Assembly: GCA_001791645.1 (NCBI GenBank)
Contig: MGFA01000016.1
Location: forward strand, 1 to 60,181
From: Candidatus Uhrbacteria bacterium RIFOXYB12_FULL_58_10
GTDB lineage: Bacteria > Patescibacteriota > Patescibacteriia > UBA9934 > GWF2-40-263
DNA length: 60,181 nucleotides
Direction: 5' to 3'
Shown: in pieces, positions 9,482 through 18,422 of the stretch
Numbering within the stretch: position 1 is the stretch's first letter
Layout: the number at the start of each line of letters is the position of its first letter
The notes under the pieces: model-generated
Databases searched by the model: none
Told to the model about the DNA's origin: nothing
Seen by the model: the letters and a program-made list of their open reading frames with translations, nothing else
Translations under genes and position numbers: made by a program

Positions 9482-12385
9482 ATGTCCGACCTGCTCGCCA
9501 ACCTCAATGAACAGCAGGCAATGGCCGTTACGCACAAAAACGGCCCGCTTTTGATCGTGGCCGGGGCCGGGACCGGGAAGACAACCGTGATTACGCGCCG
9601 CATCGCGTGGCTTGTCGAGCAGGGGATCGCCAAACCGCAGAACATTCTCGCGTTGACGTTTACGGACAAGGCGGCCGGGGAAATGGAGGAGCGCGTGGAC
9701 CAGCTGCTGCCGTACGGGTACGTGGAGCTCCAGATTTCGACGTTCCACGCGTTCTGCGAGAAGCTCCTGCGCGAGTACGCGGCCGAGATTGGACTGTCGC
9801 GCGACTTTTGCGTGGTGAGCGAGCTCGACGGCTGGTTGCTTGCGCGCCGTTCGCTCGACCAATTTGCACTCGACCATTACCGGCCGCTCGGGAACCCGAC
9901 AAAATATCTGCGCGGCCTGCTCACGCACTTTTCGCGCGCGAAGGACGCGGCCATCACCGCGGACCAGTATCTGGCGTTTGCTGACGACTGCGAGGGGGAA
10001 GATGCCGCGCGCGTGCGCGAGCTGGCCGGGGCGTATCACACCTATCAACAAATCTTGCTGGAAAACGACGCCATGGATTTCGGCGATCTGCTTCTGTACG
10101 CGCTGCGGCTGTTACGCGAACGGCCGCGCGTGCTTGATGAGCTTCACCGTCGATACACGCACGTTCTCGTCGATGAGTTCCAGGATACGAATGGCGCGCA
10201 ATATGAAATCGTGAAGCTGATTGCCGCCCCGGCCGACAACCTCACCGTGGTCGGCGATGACGATCAATCCATCTACAAGTTCCGCGGCGCATCGCTTGCG
10301 AACATCATGCAATTTGAAACGGATTATCCGGACGCGAAGCGCGTCGTCCTCATCAATAATTACCGTTCCGTCCAACAGATTCTCGATCATGCGCATCGCT
10401 TCATTCAGGCGAATAACCCAAGGCGACTCGAGGCGCAGGGGAAGCTTGATAAGCGACTCGTCTCGTCGCGTGACGACGAAGGCGTCGTCGGTCACTTGCA
10501 TCTGTCGACGCTCGACGAAGAAACCGAGGCCGTCGCGACAAAGATCTTGGAATTGAAGGCCGCCTATCCGAATGCGAACTGGAATGACTTCGCGATTCTC
10601 ACGCGATCGAACGACGCGGCGGTCCCGTTTTTGGCGGCCCTGGACCGTCACCGAGTTCCATACCAGTTTATGGCGTTGCGCGGGCTTTACGCGAAATCAG
10701 TCATTCTGGACCTGGTCGCCTACCTGAGCGTGCTTCTCGCGCCCTATGACGGGCCGTCATTTTATCGCGTACTCACGCACCCCATGCGAAAGATTTCACC
10801 CGACGCAGTCGCCGAACTGTCACGCTATGCCAGTCGCAAGGGGAAATCGCTTTCCGAAGCCTGCCGGTTCGCGACGATCCTGACATCGTTAGGGGAAGAA
10901 ACGGCCGTCCAATTACAGGAACTGAATGCGGAACTCGATCGATTTCGCATGCTTGTTTCCACGAAAAATATCTCGGAATTGTTCGTCACCATTGCTCGGG
11001 AAGCCGGGTTCGTCGATTACTTGAATCAACTCCCCGAACGGGAGAAACAAGAGGGATTTCGGTATCTTCAGCAGTTTTTCGAACGCGTCAAGCGATTCGA
11101 GGAAATGCATGACCATCCGGTTTTGAAGAACTTTCTCGATGAGTTCGCGGTCGAGCGGGAGGCTGGCGAGGAGGGCGCCTTGCAGTTCGATCCGGACACG
11201 GGACCGGAAATGGTTCGGGTGATGACCGTGCACGCGTCGAAAGGGCTGGAATTTCGATTCGTGTTCGTGATTTCGATGATTGATCAGCGTTTTCCATCCG
11301 TGTCGCGCACGGAGGCAATCCCGCTTCCAAGCGGGCTTATTATCCAAAATGCCATTTCGGACGAGGGTGATGACTGGCACCTGGAAGAAGAACGCCGATT
11401 ATTCTACGTCGCGATGACTCGCGCGAAGGAGCATGTGTACCTCACGTCGGCTGACGATTACGGAGGCGCGCGCAAGCGCAAGCTGTCGCGCTTTCTCAGC
11501 GAGCTCGGTTTCGACAAACCGGAAGGGAAGGAAGCCGCCAAACGCGATCCGTTCGCTAAGGACATATCACCGGTCGATTCCATCGAGTCGCCCGTTGTCA
11601 TTCATCTTCCAAAGCAGTTTTCGTTTACGCAGCTTTCGGCGTTCCGAACCTGCCCGCTTCAGTACAAGTTCGCGCATATCCTCAAAATTCCCGTGTTTGG
11701 AAAATGGACATTTTCATTCGGAAAGACCATGCACAACGCGCTTCATGATTTCTTCCTCCGATGGCTGGAGCGCGCGGGGGTGCAACAGGGGAGTCTGTTT
11801 GGCGCGCCATCGACGGTCGCGGATGGTCTGCCCGTGTCGCTCGACGAATTGCTCGTCATGTATTCGGACGCATGGCAGGATGACTGGTATACGGATGACG
11901 CTCAGCGCGAGGAGTACCGCAAGCGAGGCCGCGGTCAACTCCGTGCCTTTTACGCGTTTCTCGTCGAACATCCTCCGAACCCAAGATTTCTCGAGCAGGA
12001 TTTTACGTTAAAAATCGGCGACGCGGTAATCAAGGGCCGCATCGATCGCGTGGACGCGGTTGACGGCGGCGTGGAGATCATCGATTACAAGACCGGCACC
12101 CCGAAGGAGGACGGCAAGCTAGACGCGTCCGACAAGGAACAGCTGCTTTTGTACCAGATGGCGGCAAAAAATATTTTTGGTCTCAAACCAGTAAAATTAA
12201 CGTACCATTACCTGGAGGATAACTCGCAGGTTTCGTTCATTGGAGACGAAAAGGATCTGCTTCGCCTTCAAGAAAAGATTCTGGACCGCGTGAATGGAAT
12301 TCGAAGGAGCAATTTTGGCCCGACCCCCGGATTCCATTGTAAATACTGTGACTTTGCCGATATTTGCGAATACCGGCAGGGTTAG
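9482..12385 (+). CDS. UvrD/Rep-family helicase fused to a RecB-type nuclease with a predicted Fe-S cluster
   Basis: 967 residues. The N-terminal two thirds is an SF1A helicase: Q-motif LNEQQ, Walker A GAGTGKT (28-34), motif II VDEFQDTN, motif III GDDDQSIYKFRGA, motif VI RRLFYVAMTRAKEHV. The C-terminal part (about 715-967) is a PD-(D/E)XK nuclease: the GRIDRVD and IIDYKTG catalytic strands, and four cysteines placed as in AddB/AdnB-type Fe-S nucleases (Cys724 in FRTCPLQY, then Cys953, 956 and 962 in CKYCDFADIC). Single-chain enzymes of this kind process double-strand DNA ends for recombination; that role is inferred from AdnAB/AddAB. No partner subunit is adjacent. Transcribed from its own extended -10 promoter after the atp terminator. 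Confidence 0.9.
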   Translation: MSDLLANLNEQQAMAVTHKNGPLLIVAGAGTGKTTVITRRIAWLVEQGIAKPQNILALTFTDKAAGEMEERVDQLLPYGYVELQISTFHAFCEKLLREYAAEIGLSRDFCVVSELDGWLLARRSLDQFALDHYRPLGNPTKYLRGLLTHFSRAKDAAITADQYLAFADDCEGEDAARVRELAGAYHTYQQILLENDAMDFGDLLLYALRLLRERPRVLDELHRRYTHVLVDEFQDTNGAQYEIVKLIAAPADNLTVVGDDDQSIYKFRGASLANIMQFETDYPDAKRVVLINNYRSVQQILDHAHRFIQANNPRRLEAQGKLDKRLVSSRDDEGVVGHLHLSTLDEETEAVATKILELKAAYPNANWNDFAILTRSNDAAVPFLAALDRHRVPYQFMALRGLYAKSVILDLVAYLSVLLAPYDGPSFYRVLTHPMRKISPDAVAELSRYASRKGKSLSEACRFATILTSLGEETAVQLQELNAELDRFRMLVSTKNISELFVTIAREAGFVDYLNQLPEREKQEGFRYLQQFFERVKRFEEMHDHPVLKNFLDEFAVEREAGEEGALQFDPDTGPEMVRVMTVHASKGLEFRFVFVISMIDQRFPSVSRTEAIPLPSGLIIQNAISDEGDDWHLEEERRLFYVAMTRAKEHVYLTSADDYGGARKRKLSRFLSELGFDKPEGKEAAKRDPFAKDISPVDSIESPVVIHLPKQFSFTQLSAFRTCPLQYKFAHILKIPVFGKWTFSFGKTMHNALHDFFLRWLERAGVQQGSLFGAPSTVADGLPVSLDELLVMYSDAWQDDWYTDDAQREEYRKRGRGQLRAFYAFLVEHPPNPRFLEQDFTLKIGDAVIKGRIDRVDAVDGGVEIIDYKTGTPKEDGKLDASDKEQLLLYQMAAKNIFGLKPVKLTYHYLEDNSQVSFIGDEKDLLRLQEKILDRVNGIRRSNFGPTPGFHCKYCDFADICEYRQG

Positions 12386-12408
12386 GATTGAAAAAGCGAT
12401 CCATTTGT

Positions 12409-12705
12409 ATGGAATCAATCAAGTCATTGCTTGACGGGATGCTCCAGCGCCATCAGATCACGGCGCAAGTGACGACCGCCCGCATTATCGAGGCGACGAA
12501 CGAGTCGCTCGTGCGCATCCTTCCGCACGGACGCGCGTCCGACGCGGTTGCGATTTCGGTTCGGGACGGAGTCATCCTCGTTCATTGCCGAAATTCTTCC
12601 GCGGCGGAACTTGTGTCTTCTCGTGCGAATGCCGTGCTTGATACGATCAAATCAACGCTCCCCACGGCCATCGTCGAGAGAATTCGGACGCGCATCGGCA
12701 CCTAG
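12409..12705 (+). CDS. DciA-like protein (DUF721 family)
   Basis: 98 residues. The layout fits DUF721/DciA: an N-terminal helix (ESIKSLLDGMLQRH), a small KH-like alpha/beta core with ISVRDGVILVHCRNSSAAEL in the place of the family's conserved ssaWa.eL strand-helix, and a C-terminal VERIRTRIG close. DciA loads or stimulates the replicative helicase DnaB in bacteria lacking DnaC. The match is by eye and moderate. The ATG at 12409 is chosen; upstream in-frame codons overlap the helicase gene. No Shine-Dalgarno. Confidence 0.65.
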   Translation: MESIKSLLDGMLQRHQITAQVTTARIIEATNESLVRILPHGRASDAVAISVRDGVILVHCRNSSAAELVSSRANAVLDTIKSTLPTAIVERIRTRIGT

Positions 12706-12708
12706 CCG

Positions 12709-12739
12709 TTGGCGTTCAATGGCGGGTGTGCGGTATAAT
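12709..12739 (+). promoter_or_regulatory. Promoter ahead of the small membrane protein and rod-shape genes
   Basis: Perfect -10 TATAAT (12734-12739) with TTGGCG (12709-12714) at a 19-bp spacing. It lies just after the DciA-like stop, 24 nt before the next start codon. Confidence 0.6.
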
Positions 12740-12763
12740 GCGTTTCGAATCGCGTTTGCCCAC

Positions 12764-13162
12764 ATGACCTTCCGACAGTTTCTTATCTTCATGACCCTCG
12801 CGACGATCGCGGCCTGGTCCGCATGGATCGTGGTGCTTTGGTCGATCGATCCGTCACGCTCGGGTTCGCCCGGCTTTCTTTTCTTCTACGCGACGCTCGC
12901 GCTCGCGCTCCTTGGCACGCTCACCATCGTTGGCGCGGGAATTCGTGCGTGGGCACGGCGCGACGAGGTTCTCTCCCGACAGGTCGCAAAGGCGTTTCGG
13001 CAGGCATTCCTCTTTACGGCGTTAGTCATTACGTCGCTCATTCTGCTCTCGCAGGGATTATTTCGATGGTGGACGGCCACATTGCTCATCCTGTTGCTCG
13101 CCATCGTGGAACTGGTTTTTTTAAGCGCGTTGAAACCGCGTGGCAATGGTCGATTTTCCTGA
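12764..13162 (+). CDS. Small four-helix membrane protein, unknown function
   Basis: 132 residues with four predicted membrane segments: about 4-26, 39-60, 84-103 and 106-125. The segment KAFRQAFLFTALVITSLILL resembles a conserved R-Q-x-x-L-F signature I associate with an uncharacterised membrane family in Patescibacteria; that link is from memory and unverified. No catalytic residues seen. The start is the ATG after the TATAAT promoter; a longer reading would run back through that promoter and is rejected. Confidence 0.7.
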   Translation: MTFRQFLIFMTLATIAAWSAWIVVLWSIDPSRSGSPGFLFFYATLALALLGTLTIVGAGIRAWARRDEVLSRQVAKAFRQAFLFTALVITSLILLSQGLFRWWTATLLILLLAIVELVFLSALKPRGNGRFS

Positions 13163-13170
13163 TAATTTTG

Positions 13171-13220
13171 CCCGTTTGACCGCCCTTGCGGAAGGTGGTT
13201 CGGTCAAGTAAAGTAACGGG
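13171..13220 (+). other. Long imperfect stem-loop ahead of mreB
   Basis: Outer arm CCCGT/ACGGG (13171-13175, 13216-13220), middle TTGACCG/CGGTCAA (13176-13182, 13201-13207), inner CCTT/AAGG (13184-13187, 13192-13195). No T-run follows, so it is a leader structure or operator rather than a clear terminator. Confidence 0.5.
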
Positions 13221-13245
13221 GCTGATGCCCTGTATTTGTTTTGCT

Positions 13246-14298
13246 ATGTTCAACAAATTGTTCGGAAAATTTTCAAAGGATCTGGGGATCGACCTCGGCA
13301 CCTCAAATACCCGCGTGTTCGTTCGCGAGAAGGGAATCATGATCAATGAACCGTCTGTCGTCGCGGTGAATACGCGCACGGACCAGATCCTCGCGGTCGG
13401 AATGGACGCGCGTGACATGCTCGGAAAAACACCGCCGCACATTATTACTACCCGACCTCTCAGCAAAGGCGTTATTTCGGATTTCGAAGTCGCGGAAAAG
13501 ATGCTTAAGTACTTCATTGATCGCGTACACACGGAATCGTTTACGATCGTCCCGCGCCCGCGCATCGTCATTGGCGTCCCGCTTGAGACAACCGAGGTAG
13601 AACGCAAGGCGATCGAGGATGCGGCGCTTTCCGCGGGAGCGCGAGAAGTGGCGCTTGTCGAAACGCCGATGATCTCGGCCATTGGCGCGCGTCTCCCCAT
13701 CTCCGAATCCGTCGGCATGATGGTGGTTGACATCGGAGGCGGAACAACGGAGATCGCCGTGCTTTCTCTCGGGGGCGTCGTCACCTGGAAGTCGATGCCG
13801 ATTGCCGGTGAAGAGCTCAATCGAAACGTCGTTCAATATGCGCGTGACGTCTTTAACCTGCTGCTCGGCGAGCGCGTGGCAGAACAGATAAAGATTCGAA
13901 TTGGAAGTGCGGTGGAACAAACGGAGCCGCTGACCATGGAGATGCGCGGACGTGATCTTATTACGGGACTACCGAAGGAAATTATCGTCAACGACGGACA
14001 AATCCGCGAAGCCCTGCATCGATCGGTTGCGACGATCGTGCAAAACATCAAGGCAACGCTTGAAGTTACGCCTCCGGAATTGGTCGCGGACATTTATGAG
14101 CGAGGCATTGTCATGACTGGCGGTGGGTCGCTGCTGCGCGGCCTGGACCAGCTGATCGCTCGTCAGGCGGAGATTCCCGTGCGCGTTGCGGAAGATCCGC
14201 TAACCTGCGGTGTGCGTGGCGCGGGCGCCCTCCTAGAAAATGACCTGCTTTTGAAGGATCTCGCTCTCCCATCCGCGACGCACGGATCGATCGTCTAA
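13246..14298 (+). CDS. mreB: Rod-shape actin homologue MreB
   Basis: 350 residues, full length. Actin-fold motifs: phosphate-1 DLGTSN (16-21), phosphate-2 VVDIGGGTTEIAV, and the adenosine motif MTGGGSLLRGL. The N-terminus FNKLFGKF is an amphipathic-type membrane-binding stretch. MreB filaments on the inner membrane position the elongation peptidoglycan synthases. The ATG at 13246 gives the conserved N-terminus; an upstream in-frame codon would add residues encoded by the stem-loop. First gene of mreB-mreC-mreD-prs-mrdA. Confidence 0.95.
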   Translation: MFNKLFGKFSKDLGIDLGTSNTRVFVREKGIMINEPSVVAVNTRTDQILAVGMDARDMLGKTPPHIITTRPLSKGVISDFEVAEKMLKYFIDRVHTESFTIVPRPRIVIGVPLETTEVERKAIEDAALSAGAREVALVETPMISAIGARLPISESVGMMVVDIGGGTTEIAVLSLGGVVTWKSMPIAGEELNRNVVQYARDVFNLLLGERVAEQIKIRIGSAVEQTEPLTMEMRGRDLITGLPKEIIVNDGQIREALHRSVATIVQNIKATLEVTPPELVADIYERGIVMTGGGSLLRGLDQLIARQAEIPVRVAEDPLTCGVRGAGALLENDLLLKDLALPSATHGSIV

Positions 14299-14315
14299 CG
14301 CCCCATCCCGCTTTC

Positions 14316-15107
14316 ATGAGAAGACTCGCCCGACGCACGTCGAACACGCTCATCACGATCGCGGCGCTTGCCTTGGTCGCGTTTGTCTTTCGCGGCTCGG
14401 TCATGCGTGTGCTTGCCGTTGTCCAGCGGCCATTGGTAGCCGCCGGCACCTGGGTTTCCATCCGCGCGATCGGGATCTTTGATCAAGCCGCCGTATCACC
14501 CGAACGTCTCTCGCAACTAGAAGCTCAGCGGGAGGCGGCGATCATTGACCACGCCGAGCTTGAGCGTCTGCGGATAGAGAACGAGGAACTCCGCGCGGAA
14601 ATCGGATTCGTCAGCCGATCTCACGTCCGAACGCTTACGGCGGCCATTGTCAGCCGATCCGTTGGACCGGAGGCCTCTGCATTCGTGATCGACAGGGGAT
14701 CGGATGACGGGGTTGAGATAGGCGATCCGTCGGTCACCGGAAACGGGGTACTGGTCGGGAAGGTCGTTGCGGTCACGGCTACATCCGCGACGGTGCGAGT
14801 TGTATCAGATCGTGATTCCGCGACGGCGATCGCTCTTCTCAATGGAACGCGTACCATTGGAATCGCTCAGGGAATATCTGGCGCCCTCCTAGCGTTGCAT
14901 TACATCCCGCAAGACGAACGCGTGGCCGTCAATGACATTGTCGTCACGTCGGGACTTGAGGACAATATTCCGAGCGGACTCATCGTCGGAATTGTGAATA
15001 CGGTAACGGGTGATCCAACGGCGCCGTTTCAGGAAGCCGTGATCGAACCGCTCGGCGACGTCCGGAGAATCTACACGGTTTCCGTTATTGTCTCGGGATC
15101 GCTATGA
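14316..15107 (+). CDS. mreC: Rod-shape protein MreC
   Basis: 263 residues: one N-terminal membrane helix (about 13-33), a coiled coil (about 58-92, QLEAQREAAIIDHAELERLR), then the two beta-barrel lobes typical of MreC (SAFVIDRGSDDGVEIGDPSV, and IPSGLIVGIV near the end). It is the periplasmic/exoplasmic scaffold linking MreB to PBP2. Its last 4 bases overlap the mreD start (ATGA). Confidence 0.93.
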   Translation: MRRLARRTSNTLITIAALALVAFVFRGSVMRVLAVVQRPLVAAGTWVSIRAIGIFDQAAVSPERLSQLEAQREAAIIDHAELERLRIENEELRAEIGFVSRSHVRTLTAAIVSRSVGPEASAFVIDRGSDDGVEIGDPSVTGNGVLVGKVVAVTATSATVRVVSDRDSATAIALLNGTRTIGIAQGISGALLALHYIPQDERVAVNDIVVTSGLEDNIPSGLIVGIVNTVTGDPTAPFQEAVIEPLGDVRRIYTVSVIVSGSL

Positions 15108-15634
15108 GACGTTCTCTGTCCATCTTTCTTCTGTTTCTGGCCCTGGCAATCATCCAAACGAGTTTTTTTGCCTCCTTACCCGGATTGCTTGCGTACACTC
15201 CGCTTGTTGCGGCGTCCGGCGTCTACCTCGTGCAGCACGTTGGCGAACGATACGGGGCGTTTTGGATCGCGAGTTTTGGTGTCTTTTTGGATATTCTTTC
15301 AATTCCATCCTTTCCTCTGGAAACGTTTCCGTACGTAACGGCCGGTCTCGCGGCTTATTTATCCGCGCGGCACCTATTCTCAAACCGCTCCTGGTATGGA
15401 TTGATCGCATGCGGGGCATTTACGCTGTTGTCGCTTGGCTTGGTTCGCGCTTTCATTCTCGTGGCCATTTCATTGCGTCATCCAGAAACAGTATCTTGGA
15501 TGGCGTTCTGGGACACGTTACTTTGGAACGCCGTCCTCAGCACGGTTCTCCTAACGGCATTCTTCGGCTTTGCCGGTCGAATTCGTTCGTTCCTGCGAAC
15601 CGGATTTTTGGCTTCGAACGGCCATGAAATCTAA
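15104..15634 (+). CDS. mreD: Rod-shape membrane protein MreD
   Basis: 176 residues, five to six hydrophobic segments, and the MreD-like helix pair GAFWIASFGVFLDILSIPSF. Sequence conservation in this family is weak; the call rests on topology, size and position directly after mreC with a 4-bp overlap. It is thought to connect MreC with the synthase complex. The stop overlaps the next start. Confidence 0.85.
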   Translation: MRRSLSIFLLFLALAIIQTSFFASLPGLLAYTPLVAASGVYLVQHVGERYGAFWIASFGVFLDILSIPSFPLETFPYVTAGLAAYLSARHLFSNRSWYGLIACGAFTLLSLGLVRAFILVAISLRHPETVSWMAFWDTLLWNAVLSTVLLTAFFGFAGRIRSFLRTGFLASNGHEI

Positions 15635-16509
15635 TGCATCCCGATATGATTCACTTTCTTGCGCGATCAACGAAACATCTCCGCCCCTTGTTCGTAAATC
15701 GGCAAGCGGGAGTCGGCGCGTTCGATATCGACTCCTCTCCGGAGAGGGAGTGGAATATTCGCATAAATGAAGACGTCAAACGGAAACAGGTAACCCTTGT
15801 CGGTTCAATCCTGCCGGATCCAAATTCGTTATTCGAAATATTGACAGCATTTCGAGTTCTTCGCGAGAATAAGTCATTGAACCCATTCCTGGTCGTTCCG
15901 TACCTCGCGTACGCCCGACAGGACCACATCGCGAAACCAGGCGAGGCGGCCATTGGGATCATGATCGCGGAGACGCTTCGAAATCTGAATCCATCATCCC
16001 TATTCGTTTTGGACGTACACAGCCGCTCCGTGATTGATGCGCTTGGACCGAATGCCGTAGAGCTTTCGGCCCTTCCGTTATTTGCCAGAACGCTGTTGGA
16101 TGACGAGCCAGTGGACGTTATCGTGGCTCCTGACCAGGGAGCGACCGGGCGCGCAAAGAGGCTCGCCGAGCTTGTCGGGGCAGAAGTGGCCGTTATTGAA
16201 AAAATCCATCCAAAACCGAATGTCACGCAGGCAAAATCAATCTCGCGTGATATTTCGGGAAAACATGTTGTGATCGTAGATGACCTGATCGATACGGGAG
16301 GGACAATCATTGAGGCCGTTCGACTGGTGTCAAAACGCGGAGCGAGCTCGATTCGCGTGGCAGCAACACACGGGCTATTTTCGAATGACGCGCGCGAAAA
16401 ATTAGCCGCGCTTCCGATTCGCCGTCTTTACGTCACCAACTCAATCGCTCAGGAGCGCCATCCGAACATAACCGTGCTTGACATAACGCCAATGCTCCTA
16501 TCCTTGTGA
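15634..16509 (+). CDS. prs: Ribose-phosphate pyrophosphokinase homologue
   Basis: 291 residues. It makes PRPP from ribose 5-phosphate and ATP for nucleotide and histidine synthesis. Seen: the ATP-binding/flexible loop PYLAYARQDHIAKPGEA, the metal site FVLDVHSRSV, and the PRPP loop VIVDDLIDTGGTII. The PGEA and DHI variants resemble archaeal-type (class III) enzymes more than the bacterial YARQDRK...REPI pattern. Unusually, it sits between mreD and mrdA, overlapping both (TAATG and GTGA), so it is translated with cell-wall genes. Confidence 0.88.
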   Translation: MHPDMIHFLARSTKHLRPLFVNRQAGVGAFDIDSSPEREWNIRINEDVKRKQVTLVGSILPDPNSLFEILTAFRVLRENKSLNPFLVVPYLAYARQDHIAKPGEAAIGIMIAETLRNLNPSSLFVLDVHSRSVIDALGPNAVELSALPLFARTLLDDEPVDVIVAPDQGATGRAKRLAELVGAEVAVIEKIHPKPNVTQAKSISRDISGKHVVIVDDLIDTGGTIIEAVRLVSKRGASSIRVAATHGLFSNDAREKLAALPIRRLYVTNSIAQERHPNITVLDITPMLLSL

Positions 16510-18419
16510 GAAATCCGTTTACCATTCAGGGCGGACGTCTTGGGTCGATTCGTAGTTCCCGGGCCTTAACGGCATTGGACGAATCGCCTGACGCTGTATT
16601 CCCGATGGGATCGGGAGCACGTCAATTTCTCGGTCTGACCATCCCAAAACGTCGATTTGCGATCGCCGGCGCATTTTTTTTACTTTCATGCGGGCTATTG
16701 GTCGGACGCGCGGCACAGCTTCAAATCATCGACGGCGGTAAATACGCCTCCCTTGCGGAAGCAAACCGCGTTCGGACATATACGCTCCTCCCGCCGCGCG
16801 GAATCGTCTATGACCGATTCGGAAAGATCCTCATTCAAAATGTTCCCTCGTTTGTTTTTACACTGACATACGCAGATCTTCCAATAACGAGCTCGGAACG
16901 GGAAAACACGATTGCAAGGGCAGCTGACCTTGCCGGCGTGCCACGCACGGAAATCGATCTGCTTCTGACGAACGCGGAAAAAGATCCGTTTGAGCCCTTC
17001 GAAGTCAAAAAGGGGATTGCGTATGAGACGGCCATGCGACTGGCCATCGAGGCACAATCCCTGCCAGGTTTCCGGCTTGAGGATACGGCTATTCGGTCAT
17101 ATCTTTCGAATGTCCACACGCTCTCACATGTGCTCGGATACACCGGAAAGATTAACCCTGAGGAATTTGCTGAAAAACGAAATGCTGGATATCGCGCGCT
17201 GGACCAGATCGGAAAAACCGGGATTGAAAAATCCGAGGAGACACGCCTGCGCGGAACGCCAGGCTCCCTGTTGGTCGAAGTGGATTCGCGCGGAAGAGAA
17301 CTTTCCGTGGACGGACGAACCGAACCGGTGGCCGGACAAAATCTCACTCTGACGATTGATCTTGAGCTCCAGGCATTCATCGAATCGCGCATATCGAACG
17401 TTCTCACGAAACTCGGGCTTTCGCGCGCGTCCGTCGTCGCAATCGATCCGCGTGACGGATCCATCCGTGCCATGGTGAGCTACCCCACGTTTGACAGCAA
17501 CGCTTTCGCGTCTGGCATTGATTCGGAACTCTACGCCCAACTGCTCGCGGACGAAGACAACCCGTTATTCCCGCGTGCCTTGTCCGGAGAGTATCCTCCG
17601 GGGTCCACGTTTAAGCCTTATGTCGCCTATACGGCTTTGGCCGAAGGTTTGGTCGGTCCATCAACGTCCTTTCTTTCAACCGGAGGACTGCGCATTGGCG
17701 AATGGTTTTTCCCTGACTGGAAGGCGGGTGGGCACGGCGTTACGGATGTCCGATCGGCGCTTGCCTGGTCGGTCAACACGTATTTTTACATTATCGGCGG
17801 CGGATTCGACATGTTCACGGGTCTCGGCGTCGAGCGTATCGCGGACGGGGCGCGACAGTTCGGTTTCGGATCACCAACCGGCATCGACCTCCCGGGAGAA
17901 GCGGACGGCTTTCTTCCAAGCAAGGAATGGAAGGAGGAGGCCAAAGGGGAACGCTGGTACGTCGGGGACACATACCATCTGGCGATCGGGCAGGGCGACA
18001 TGCTTGCCACGCCGTTGCAAATCGCGGTCGCCAACGCAACGATCGCAAATGGGGGGAAGCGATTCATTCCGCGTTTGGTCGAAATGGCTGGCGGTGCCGC
18101 GGAACCACCGGGCCAGGCATCGGAAACCCTTGACTTCGCCGCGGTTCAAATCGTTCGGGAGGGCATGCGCCAGGCGGTCACAATAGGAAGCGCGCGTTTT
18201 CTTTCCTCGCTCGCCCTTCCGGTCGCCGGAAAGACGGGAACGGCCCAGGCGCCGGGTGACGTTCCAACGCACGCATGGTTCGAAGGATTCGGCCCGTATG
18301 AGAACCCGACGCTGTCCGTGGTTATCCTTATCGAAAATGGCGGGGAAGGATCTTCCGTCGCCGTTCCGATCGCACGCGATATATTTGAATGGTGGTTTCT
18401 AAATCGACCGAACGAATAA
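16506..18419 (+). CDS. mrdA: Penicillin-binding protein 2 (elongation transpeptidase)
   Basis: 637 residues. Membrane helix at about 50-70, the PBP dimerisation/pedestal domain (about 90-270, with LPPRGIVYDRFGKIL), then the transpeptidase: SxxK at Ser367-Lys370 (GSTFK), SVN at 422-424, KTG at 576-578 (GKTGTAQ). It crosslinks peptidoglycan during elongation under MreBCD. The start is a GTG whose last bases overlap the prs stop (GTGA); an N-terminal cytoplasmic stretch of about 48 residues is longer than usual. No rodA follows; the next gene is convergent. Confidence 0.94.
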   Translation: MRNPFTIQGGRLGSIRSSRALTALDESPDAVFPMGSGARQFLGLTIPKRRFAIAGAFFLLSCGLLVGRAAQLQIIDGGKYASLAEANRVRTYTLLPPRGIVYDRFGKILIQNVPSFVFTLTYADLPITSSERENTIARAADLAGVPRTEIDLLLTNAEKDPFEPFEVKKGIAYETAMRLAIEAQSLPGFRLEDTAIRSYLSNVHTLSHVLGYTGKINPEEFAEKRNAGYRALDQIGKTGIEKSEETRLRGTPGSLLVEVDSRGRELSVDGRTEPVAGQNLTLTIDLELQAFIESRISNVLTKLGLSRASVVAIDPRDGSIRAMVSYPTFDSNAFASGIDSELYAQLLADEDNPLFPRALSGEYPPGSTFKPYVAYTALAEGLVGPSTSFLSTGGLRIGEWFFPDWKAGGHGVTDVRSALAWSVNTYFYIIGGGFDMFTGLGVERIADGARQFGFGSPTGIDLPGEADGFLPSKEWKEEAKGERWYVGDTYHLAIGQGDMLATPLQIAVANATIANGGKRFIPRLVEMAGGAAEPPGQASETLDFAAVQIVREGMRQAVTIGSARFLSSLALPVAGKTGTAQAPGDVPTHAWFEGFGPYENPTLSVVILIENGGEGSSVAVPIARDIFEWWFLNRPNE

Positions 18420-18422
18420 GCG

